Below are positions 20,500-28,472 of a DNA stretch of 28,472 nucleotides, in pieces; position 1 is the stretch's first letter, and each line of letters starts with the position of its first letter. Position numbers and translations under genes: made by a program. The stretch covers positions 1 to 28,472 of the forward strand of contig MCFE01000881.1 in the NCBI GenBank assembly GCA_002104905.1, read 5' to 3'. The stretch is from Basidiobolus meristosporus CBS 931.73 (taxonomy: Eukaryota; Basidiobolomycota; Basidiobolomycetes; Basidiobolales; Basidiobolaceae). The notes under the pieces were generated by a model that was given only the letters and a program-made list of their open reading frames with translations, ran no database searches and was not told the origin of the DNA.

Positions 20500-21732
20500 A
20501 TGAGCCCCAAGCTGTCACTCTCTGCAATGTCCGCTACTGCTGTTACTGGAATATTCCCCTCTGCTGAAAAGTTGGGTGGATCTAACCACCAAGTGTGGAA
20601 GGTGAAGATGAAGATGCTGCAACAAGAAAAAGGCCTTTGGGATATTGTCATGGGAGAGGAATGCCCTCCTAAAAATGTGGGAGAGGAAGCCTTAAAGTAC
20701 TAGCAGAAAGAACAAAGTGCCTTGAATTGCATTTGCCTCAATGTTAAAGACAAATTGCTAATTCAATGCTCAATAGCAAAAACGGAAAAGAATGCATGGA
20801 AGGCATTAGAAGACACCTACTAGTCATGTTCAGCAGCTAAGTAAATGTATCTGAGACAAATATTTTTTACCAAAGAGATGCAGCCAGGAGAAAAAATGAA
20901 AAATATAATGACAGACAAGTTTCAGGGCCTTGTATCAGCCCTAGAGTCCTGAACTGAAGATTTGACCTTAATTACATATATGGAAGGCTCTCAGATGAAG
21001 TATTAAGAAAATCAAGCACCAATAAGAAGGAAGAAGAAATGCCTTAATAAGCAATGATAACCAACAAAGGAGGTACCCAAGACCTTACAAATGCATTAGC
21101 AGCCTGTTTTTCAACTACTGCAGATGGAAAGGACACACATCAGACTGGTCCCTCAAAAAGAGAGATAATCAGCAAAAGAAGCTTGAATATAGAAATGCTG
21201 CAACAACTGAAGATGAACTATTCATATATGCACTAAATATGTCCACAAAGAAGGATTCTCAGATGTGGTACATTGACTCAGGATCATCTCAGCACTTTGC
21301 ACACCAAAAAGAACTTTTTACCCAATATCAAGAAATTCCAATTAAGAAGGTTTCCATGGGTGACAATAGAACACTTGATGCAGTGGGAAAAGAAACTATT
21401 GAAGTAAACCTTGGAAGAAGTGAAGGAAGCCATACACTGACCTTTAAAGAAGTACTCTATATACAAAGAATCTCTGTCTAAGTTCAGGGAGCTTAAAGTC
21501 ATGGTGGAGAGAGAAACTGGTGAAAAAAGTCAAGAAAATACACTCTGACAATGGTGGAGAATATAGCTCAAAACTCTTCATCGACTTCTGCAAAATTCAT
21601 GGGATACAGCAAGAGACTACTGTACCATACTCCTCACAGTAAAATGGAGTAGCAGAACATGCAAACAAATCAATAATTGATATGGCAAGACCTATGATCC
21701 ATGATCTAAATCATCCTGTGATTTTTGGGCAG
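20500..21732 (+). pseudogene. copia gag-protease-integrase (broken), 5' half
   Basis: Gag starts MSPKLSLSAMSATAVTGIFP and is open to about 20700, then decays (stop codons; AWKALEDTY, FQGLVSALES still visible). At 21266 WYIDSGSSQHF carries the copia aspartic-protease DSG signature, followed by a pre-integrase segment to about 21480 (KKVSMGDNRTLDAVGKETIE). Integrase core: HSDNGGEYSSKLF from 21541, then ETTVPYSSQ, a stop codon, NGVAEHAN, and MARPMIHDLN. The part ends at the inserted solo LTR. A one-base deletion lies just before the junction. Confidence 0.85.
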
Positions 21733-22798
21733 CGTAATGAGGTCACAGTGACACCCACTGACAGATGTGCCCATTTGCATATTTTCTACTTCCCTATTTC
21801 CCTACTACACTTGTGTCAGTTTTATCCCATTTGTCTTACTTGATCAGTACTATCCCATTGGCTGGCTGACTATCACACCTGCTACCTTATTGCATAAGTT
21901 ATCCCACACTTTATGTAGGATTACCAGCTGTATGTACTTCTATATTAGACAAGTATCTGCACCAATACCCATGACACATGGTCAACCTGTGGCACCATCC
22001 CTACCATTTCTATGCCATATATGGTATTCCTATGTTACACAGGTCTCAGAGTACTGATTCTTGATTGGTTGGATGTGCGGTGCCTCTTAGAACCTTCTGG
22101 TAGCTACTAGAATACTCTTAGCTCTTTCTGATGTCATTAAGATTTCTATTGATCTATAAAACCTTCTGGAACACCATGATTAGTAATCACTTAGCCAGTG
22201 AGCAAAGTATATAAGGGAGGCAATCCCTCAACAATAAATCATCATCCCATTTATCAATATACCAACTTGTTGATTAGTATGATCACTGCTACCTGCTGCT
22301 ACCTGAACTTCCAATCACAGACCACAGGACACTCCCAGGAAGCTGTGCTGACAGCCAACTGACCCTGGAGGCACTACTTGTGAGGATTACTCAAAGTAGG
22401 TATCTTTTATTATATTTGATTCTTCCAAAGTTTGTTCTTGTACAGGCAAAGATACTTTTCTGCCTTTGTAACTATTGACCACAGCTGCATTCTTATCAAG
22501 TCCCTGCTGGTGGAGTTTACAGTTGTTTTGACTTTGGAAGCTTTAGTACACTGTCATCTCAAAGGATGCTGAGCCCAGCACATACTTTGTTAAGACACCA
22601 ACTAAGATGGGATTGTAGCTCAATAGTTTTCCCTTGACAAACTTGTGGCTTTATTCTCCATCACATTAGAATAGAGACAGAACCCAGGTATTCCTAGCAA
22701 GCTTTTGCCTGAGGTTATTGCACCCAGTGAGGACCGCACACACAAAACACTTGAGAAGTGTTGGATGCATCTCTCCCTTGGACCTATACACCACCACA
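21733..22798 (+). mobile_element. Solo LTR A (1066 bp) inside copia integrase
   Basis: Matches solo LTR B (24843-25913) along its whole length in the same orientation. It has promoter-like TATATAAG at 22208-22215 and AATAAA at 22233-22238, the layout of an LTR U3-R. The end reads CCACCACA; the start (CGTAATGA) corresponds to TGTAGTGG of copy B. The flanking 4 bp are GCAG (21729-21732) and GTGG (22799-22802). Removing the LTR and one flank brings back the copia integrase peptide FWAES. No internal retroelement domains lie next to it, hence solo. The parent family (gypsy or other) cannot be told. Confidence 0.85.
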
Positions 22799-23742
22799 GT
22801 GGAATCAGTTGCCATAGCTGTATACATTAAAAAATAGGAGCTATAACAGAATACTTTGTGATACTACTCCATTTGAAGCATAGAATGGATACAGAATATG
22901 TGCAGGACATCTAGGAATGTGTTGGTGTACAGCATATGCCCAGAGAATGCTGGATATCAGTCAAAATTTGAGCCAAAAAGTGTAAAATGCATATTTTTGG
23001 TTATCAAAATGAGAGTACAGCATACACACTCTACAATCCAATGTTAAGAAGCTAATTTAGTCCAGGGATGTGTTATTTGATCACAATTCAAAACTTTCAC
23101 AAAATTTACATCAGAAGATGACAAACATTTGGTCTCAAGTCCAACTATAGTCAGGATTGAATCAGAGAAATACAATGGGAGCTTTTTCACTCTAGAAGAC
23201 TCTACAACTGTGGACCTGCCTGGATCAGTGCCCAAAATATCCCAGAAGTGATCATTCCAGTATCAAATGCAGGAGATCCAACTAGACCAGAAATAGCCCA
23301 AGTTACTATATCAATGAGGGTACAAACTTAGCCTATACTTATTCAGTCCCTATTGATGAACCCCAGACTGTAAAAGAAGCCTTCAATGGCCCTCAGACAA
23401 AGTTTTCAAGATCTGCTGTGACTGAGGAATATCAGGCTCTGATGGAAAATCAAACTTGAGACTTAGTCAAATTACCAATTAACTAAGAATCAATTGGATG
23501 CAGATGGATCTTCACAACAAAATACAAGGCTGAATGTACAATTGAAAGATACAAAGTAAGACTTGTGGCCAAAGGATACTTGCAAACAAAAGGACTTAAC
23601 TATACTGAGACCTTTGTACTGGTAGCCAACTGTAATTCCGTTAGATTAACATTTGCTTTTACAGCCATATATAAGTTTTTACACATCAAGCAAATGTAAA
23701 ACCGCATATTTGAATAGAGAACTTGATGTGGATATGTATATA
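22799..23742 (+). pseudogene. copia integrase end to RT start (broken), 3' half
   Basis: Continues the integrase from solo LTR A: AIAVYIKNRSYNRILCDTTP, then CTAYAQRM. After a poorly conserved linker come INEGTNLAYTYSV, VKEAFNGPQTKFSRSAVTEE, YQALMENQT, VRLVAKGYLQTKGLNYTETF and the start of RT to about 23740. It carries several stop codons. RT is cut at DMYI, at the left inverted terminus of the DNA element. Confidence 0.85.
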
Positions 23743-23754
23743 AGACTTGTTCCG

Positions 23755-23840
23755 TTGGATAGTGCCACATAGTGCCAGCCAGTTTATAGTGCCGGATTGA
23801 TCTGGCACTCTACGGCACTATCTGGCACTATAATTTCTAC
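23755..23840. repeat. Subterminal AGTGCC/GGCACT repeats
   Basis: Within the first 90 bp of the DNA element, AGTGCC occurs in direct orientation three times (ATAGTGCC, ATAGTGCC, TATAGTGCC) and then as GGCACT three times (TCTGGCACT, ACGGCACT, TCTGGCACT). Subterminal repeats of this type are common transposase-binding sites in DNA transposons. At the right end GTGCCATAGTGTGC and ATAGTGC near 28085-28118 look like weaker counterparts. Confidence 0.6.
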
Positions 23841-23925
23841 CATGATGCCAGTGGTATGATACAGTTACTGGTAATTTTACTCAATCTTACTTATGTTGCT
23901 CAGAATAGTGCTTTCCTTGCTTTAT

Positions 23926-24864
23926 TTACTCTTCATAATGCTCCAGACACATTTCTCTCAGTGGATGTCTTCTTGTATGAACATACTGTGCATTGATAAG
24001 TATCTTAACTATTTTACCTATTCTGCTGTTTTCTCCTATATATGACTTTCCTCTGTATTTACCTGCCAATATGCTGAATCTCTTCAGATATCCAAATGTG
24101 TGCTCTACCCTTACTCTGAAATGATTAAATATCTCATTTTAGAGCTTCTGCTTCCTGCTAAGCACACCATTCCTTGGCTTCCTATAAGCTGTAATACATC
24201 CTAATCTCTGACAATCCTCTCCTATATAGGCCAAGTCTGCCATACATTTCTCCCCTCTACTGAATTCAGGATGATTCTCTACCCAGAGTGCTTTGTCATG
24301 CCTACTTCCAGCAAATGGCCCACTAAACCAGATGATGTTACCCTCAATGTCAGACAGTGCTTGAAACTTCACACAGTGTGCCTTGTACTTGCCAGAATAA
24401 AAGTGCCTCTGCCGTCTAGAAGGTCTGTTAATCCTCACTGGGAAGGTATCCAAGATACTCCTGATATGGAACCTGTTGCTGAACAATCTGGGATATGGAA
24501 GTCTATTGGAGCTTCTGAACCTAGTATTCCAAGCTTGCTCTAAGTCATTCATACCCTCTGCAAGGTGGTTCTCCATTGCTGTCAGCTGGGAATGAAAGCT
24601 TCTAGGACTTCTGTTGCCATGGATGGTGGGATGAAACCTTGTAGGGCAATAGTTCTTGTAATAGCAGAGAAGCTTAACAAGGGATCTCCTTGAGTAGATT
24701 GGGGTTGATGGTCCACAGTACTTGGAATAGATCTCCTCCAGTGTGTCAAAAGGAAATCCAGTGGTAGTGATGGGATTGATGAGAAAAGACCATTCAGATG
24801 AGTAAGTCATATTAAAATTGATGGATGATCGTATGGAGGCGGTGTAGTGGGGTGACAGTGACAC
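23926..24864 (-). pseudogene. Harbinger-type DDE transposase (interrupted)
   Basis: Minus-strand frame with one internal stop (24139-24141). Counting from 24864, it shows the DDE_Tnp_4 pattern: first Asp in SILDTFPVR (about residue 139), then FYSGKYKAHCVKFQALSD and SGPFAGSRHDKALW, second Asp in CMADLAYIGEDC (about 210), and the Glu in RVRVEHTFGYLK (about 254, beyond the stop), ending HYEE at 23926. The stop removes the third catalytic residue, so the product would be inactive. The upstream part is cut by solo LTR B. The frame can be followed for about 50 nt across the insertion (AESIQTASIRSSINF). An ATG at MTYSSEW (just inside, residue 19) is one possible start. Confidence 0.82.
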
Positions 24865-25913
24865 CCACTGACAGATGTGCTCATTCCCTTATTTTCTACT
24901 TCCCTATATCCCTACTACACTCATTTTAGTTTTATCCCATTTGTCTTACCCAATCAGTACTATCCCATAAGCCGGTTGACTATCACACCTGCTTACCTTA
25001 TTGCATAAGTTACCCCTCACTTTATGTAAGATTACTAGTTACAAGTGCTTCTATATTAGGCAAGTACCCGCGCCAGTACCCGTGACACATGATCGACCCG
25101 TGTCACCATCCCTACCATTTCCATACCATATATGGTATCCCCATGTTACACAGGTTTCAGAATACTGATTCCTGATTGGTTGGATGTGCTGTGCCTCTTA
25201 GAACCTTCCGGCACCTACTTAGAACATTCTTAGGTCATTCTGATGTCATTAAGATTTCTATTGAACTCCGGAACCTTCTGGAACACCATGATTAGTAATC
25301 ACTTAGCCAGTGAGAAAAGTATATAAGGGAGGCTATCCCTCAACAATAAATCATCATCCCTTTTATCAATATACCGACTTGTTGATTAGTGTGATCACTG
25401 CTACCTGCTGCTACCTGAACTTCCAACCCTAGACCACAGGACACTCCCAGGAAACCGCGCTGACAGCCAACTGACCTTGGAGGCACTACTTGTGAGGAAT
25501 ACTCAGAGTAGGTATCTTTTATTATATTTGATTCTTTCCCAAGTTTGTTCTTGTACAGGCAAAGATATTTTTCTGTCTTTGTAACTATTGACCAAAGCTG
25601 CATTCTTATCAAGTCCCTGCTGGCGGAGTTTACAGTTGTTTTGACTTTGGAAGCTTTAGTACATTGTCATCTTAAAGGACGCTGAACCCAGCACATACTT
25701 TTGTTAAGACGCCAACTAAGTTGGGGATTGTAGCTCAATAGTTTTCCCTTGACAAGCTTGTGGCTTTATTCCCCTTCACATTAGATTAGAGACAGAACCC
25801 AAGTATTCCTAGCAAGCTTTTGCCAGAGGTTATCGCACCCAGTGAACACCCCACACACAAAACACTTGAGAAGTGTTGGACGTATCTCTCCCTTGGACTT
25901 ATACACCACCACA
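24843..25913 (+). mobile_element. Solo LTR B (1071 bp) inside the transposase 5' part
   Basis: Same family and orientation as solo LTR A. Starts TGTAGTGG and ends CCACCACA, imperfect inverted termini of TG...CA type. GCGG lies on both sides (24839-24842 and 25914-25917), a 4-bp duplication. TATATAAG at 25320-25327, AATAAA at 25345-25350, and an inverted repeat GTGACAC/GTGTCAC at 25082-25106. It keeps many CpG dinucleotides that copy A has lost, so it is younger or better protected. Confidence 0.87.
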
Positions 25914-26244
25914 GCGGTTTGAATTGATTCAGCGCAATCTGCGTTATTTATCTGATTTTTAACACATTATGGTTAAATCTCCATCAATTGCCATGTATCC
26001 CATCATTATGTTGCAAAAATCATCCGCAAACAATGCCTTGGTACTTTTATTGATGCTTTAATCATAGGTCTATAATCAAATAGGAAATCTGCGATTGATG
26101 TGATCTGATCCGTGTCAATGCGATCCAAGATGCATCATGCATAATATATGGAAAATTCAACAATCACTTTAGTTTTCATATATATTTTGTATAAGACCAG
26201 GTTGATGCCAATATACTGCTGTATAAGTATCCAAATCCGTTGCT
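25914..26244. other. Region between the divergent ORFs of the DNA element
   Basis: First ~50 bp continue the transposase frame on the minus strand up to a stop. The rest is AT-rich and has no gene; it would hold the divergent promoters of transposase and second ORF. Confidence 0.45.
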
Positions 26245-27486
26245 ATGGTCCCCATACCAAGCCTCAACTCATCTTTAGTACAACCCAGACAAAACCCATC
26301 CCCCAGCTCACTAGCACGGTCCGGACCGGAAAAGTCGATGTCGGATCTATTTGAGTTCTCGCCAAATGATTTTAGTATGGCCCAAGTGTCTATGATGAGC
26401 CTTCATACAGATATTTGGGCACTACTGATTAATCTAGCAGAACTAGATACCTCAGAGAGTTGACAAAGATGGAAGAATTTGAGTAGAAAGCTGTGGCATG
26501 AGTTCTACATCAAGATGCCAGCCAATGTATGTAAAAAGATATATAACAAGACAAGTATTGAAATCAAGAATGAGCTGAGAGTGAGGGGATTTGACGAGGA
26601 AGCCACGCGGGAACGATTCCGCGCGCAATTTGCACAGTACGGGCCGGACGCGTCCGTTTGTGCCTCAACTTTGGGAACCAAAGAGATTTTGAATGAGTTT
26701 TTGCCTCAAATGACTAATGTACTACGTGATATATTAGTAGAGCTAAGTGGCTTCCAAGAGCAATATACACAGGACTCATCCAGGCAACAGCTCCAAAGTA
26801 TCAGACAGAGGGTAAGTGAATACCTTGAGGAATCAGATGGTGAGCTTCAGGAGGAAGAATACAGACCGCAAGCAACATTGTCCAGATTGCGGCAGCACAC
26901 CTTGCTGGATTCCCTACCATCTCTTGCAACCACAGCGCGCCGGCGCATGTCAGTCCAGACCACGCCAACACCCTTTACCAGAACGCCCCGCATTGAGTCA
27001 ACGCGCGTGCTTCAGAGCAAAACTACCAGAACTTGCCAAACTGCTCATTTAGACACAAGTCCATTGGAGCAGACCGAGTCGCGTCAACATGCGGCATCAC
27101 ATTGAACTCAGCCAAGGGCCATCTCAATGCGTCAAGGCACGCCTACGCGTGCCGTTTCGCCTGACCATCAGCGAGTTACTTCTGGTGAACTGACTGATGA
27201 TGACCAACATGAAGTGCCTCAACCACCGGAGCCCTTGGCAAGTAAAAGAACGCATCAGCGCGTGGCACTACAGGCCGGTTCAGTTGGTTCAGTTGGTTCA
27301 GTCGGAGCAATTCAGCACGGCCAAGCTGCAGCATCGCACTCATCAACTAGGAGGCAAAATACTGACTACAAATACACAAGTAGCCAAGATGATAGTCAGC
27401 CAGGAAGTAGTATAGGTGTGCAAAGTGAGTCACTACCAAATGCTTCAGTAGTAATCCCTGTGAGAAAAAAACCCAGGAGAAGATGA
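26245..27486 (+). pseudogene. Second ORF of the DNA element (unknown DNA-binding-type protein), two in-frame stops
   Basis: One frame from 26245 to 27486 is broken only by TGA at 26461-26463 and 27103-27105 (413 codons in all). N-terminal part: DIWALLINLAELDTSES, stop, QRWKNLSRKLWHEFYIKMP, then NKTSIEIKNELRVRGFDEEA; the Trp spacing suggests a small helical, possibly Myb/trihelix-like, fold, as the partner ORF of PIF/Harbinger elements usually has, but I cannot assign it. A helical segment follows (LNEFLPQMTNVLRDILVELS), then a Ser/Thr/Pro/Arg-rich tail with a three-unit 9-bp repeat encoding GSVGSVGSV (27277-27303), ending in a basic RKKPRRR, a likely nuclear-localisation signal. It lies divergent to the transposase. 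Retained frame with only two stops suggests recent decay. Confidence 0.6.
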
Positions 27487-28221
27487 TGCAATCGCTTTGA
27501 ATTGCTCACATTTGTAATGATCCCAACAACCCTTTTTTTTTGCGATCCAAATCGAGCCATCGCAAATCAGTGATCATCAAATTTTTGATATAAGTAATAT
27601 CAAGGTTGTCTCACATTTGAGACAGAACCCCTATAAATAAACACCCTGCATATATATACATCATCTGTAATACCAGTGCAGCTATTGGATCTGTTTTGCA
27701 CCTACACAATTGCTTGCGTGCTAGCTATGACACCTTGCCCAATCACTAGGATCAGGGATTTACTTGCTCAATGGGCAAAATGGGATATTTGATGGCGAAT
27801 CAGGTAGCTTTTTCAGTAGTCAATGAGCCAATTGGGGGCTGCCAGCTTCAGGATACTTTTGGACCAATTAACCACTGAGATACCATCCAATTGGAGTGAG
27901 GGTAACCAAAATGGTAAGTATCAGTGTAGTTTATAGTGTGATACACATTTATTTCCATTTACATTAAAGAAACATATCCAAATACCGGATTTTACCTGCC
28001 ATTATAGCGGTATCCAATTGCGCACGTGATGCAAACATTACAAGTTGGCGCAATCATCCGCGCCAACCTCATTGTGTCAGATTGTGCCATAGTGTGCGAA
28101 GATCGTCCCGCATAGTGCAAAATTGTCCAAGAACGAATCCTGCCTTCTGGTAGCTATAATATTGCGCCCGATTCATTCTTTGCAACCGCGGATTGCGCCG
28201 CACGCCCTGGCACGGTACGAT
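27487..28221. other. 3' non-coding part of the DNA element
   Basis: AT-rich to 28000, with a poly(T) tract at about 27532-27541 and a TATAAATAAA stretch at about 27632. From 28015 it becomes richer in GCGC/GTGC words, matching the subterminal character of the left end. No gene seen; a short frame from 27727 stops after about 20 codons. Confidence 0.4.
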
Positions 28222-28232
28222 GGAACAAGTCT

Positions 28233-28472
28233 ATAGACCCTTTCACTAGTAGCCCAGTTGAATTCTATCAGATTGATATTGGCTATTGTAGCCAAAAATA
28301 AGTCTTTTGCACATCAAATGCATGTAAAAAGCTGCATTTTGAATGGAGAATTGATGAGGACATGTACATGAACTAGCCTGATGGGTTTTACTGGCCCAGA
28401 TAACCTCCATTTGGTCTGCAAGCTTAAAAGTCTCAATATGGACTCAAACAATCACCAAGATGCTGGAATTGC
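28233..28472 (+). pseudogene. copia RT fragment running off the window
   Basis: Degenerate RT: a TFALVAS-like start (gaccctttcac), SIRLILAIVA-like, AAFLNGEL, DNLHLVCKL, then SNNHQDAGI matching YGLKQSPRAWN in a shifted frame. It begins upstream, in RT coordinates, of the point where the left-flanking copia stops, so it is another copy or a duplicated segment. Confidence 0.75.

Larger units (their letters stand above)
20147..23742 (+). mobile_element. Ty1/copia element, plus strand, interrupted and truncated
   Basis: 5' LTR 20147-20495, gag from 20500, protease motif near 21266, integrase 21490-21732 and 22799-about 23040, pre-RT/RT start 23300-23742. It is interrupted by a solo LTR (21733-22798) and ends in RT at DMYI, where the DNA transposon begins. 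No 3' LTR is present. It contains the integrase region that the minus-strand copy has lost. Confidence 0.88.
23743..28232. mobile_element. PIF/Harbinger-type DNA transposon (4.5 kb, degenerate)
   Basis: Ends are inverted: AGACTTGTTCC at 23743-23753 and GGAACAAGTCT at 28222-28232. Similarity continues inward (about 20 of 24 positions, reaching GTGCC on both sides). Both are flanked by ATA (23740-23742 and 28233-28235), a 3-bp target duplication as in PIF/Harbinger. It contains a DDE_Tnp_4-type transposase (minus) and a divergent second ORF (plus), the usual two-gene plan of this superfamily. Without solo LTR B and its duplicated flank the element would be about 3.4 kb. Copia sequence lies on both sides, but from different pol positions, so the flanks are not one simple interrupted copy. 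Confidence 0.7.

Noticed and set aside
21767-22057. 96-codon plus frame inside solo LTR A
   Set aside because: Chance frame. The equivalent positions in solo LTR B are not open to the same extent and no domain is visible.
22610-22660. tRNA-like wording GATTGTAGCTCAATAG in both solo LTRs
   Set aside because: No acceptor stem, anticodon stem or T-arm can be folded around it; it repeats because it is part of the LTR.
1-28472. CRISPR arrays, bacterial-type operons or phage genes
   Set aside because: No regularly spaced repeats. Introns, poly(A) signals and eukaryotic gene families show this is a nuclear eukaryotic sequence.

Overview
The window looks like a small fungal host-gene island sitting in transposon-rich DNA. 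The evidence is short spliceosomal introns (55-83 nt, GTAAGT/GTAGGT-type donors, CTGAC or TACTAAG branch sites), AATAAA signals just past stop codons, and three genes with eukaryotic homology. The heavy copia, solo-LTR and PIF/Harbinger load would suit a TE-expanded fungus such as a rust-type basidiomycete, but nothing here fixes the species.

Region by region: 1-2010 is a pile of broken Ty1/copia pol fragments and ~350 bp LTRs. 2011-4570 has no recognisable gene. 4736-11199 (+) is a four-exon gene for a ~2078-residue F-box/leucine-rich-repeat protein. Its long disordered middle carries 34 copies of an acidic F-x-Y motif, followed by a lysine-rich stretch and a small C-terminal module encoded by two separate exons. 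11744-12134 (-) is ribosomal stalk protein P1 and 12616-13554 (-) is Elongator subunit ELP6. Both have introns and a poly(A) signal. From about 15100 to the end the window is nested transposons.

Nesting, as read from junctions: an old decayed repeat (15105-16429 continuing at 19402-20146) was hit by a minus-strand, internally deleted copia element (16430-19401, target duplication CATAC). A second copia element lies on the plus strand (20147-23742). It was hit by a 1066-bp solo LTR (21733-22798). The plus copia abuts a 4.5-kb PIF/Harbinger-type DNA element (23743-28232) with inverted ends, an apparent ATA target duplication, a minus-strand DDE transposase pseudogene and a divergent plus-strand second ORF. 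A second solo LTR of the same family (24843-25913) sits in the 5' part of that transposase. Another copia fragment runs off the right edge.

The most unusual host item is the F-x-Y repeat F-box protein: I recognise no described family with this layout. The most informative mobile-element item is the solo-LTR pair. Its 4-bp target duplications, and a strongly one-sided loss of CpG in one copy, point to cytosine-methylation-type decay. All coordinates and motif counts come from reading the sequence by eye; no alignment or database search was run.
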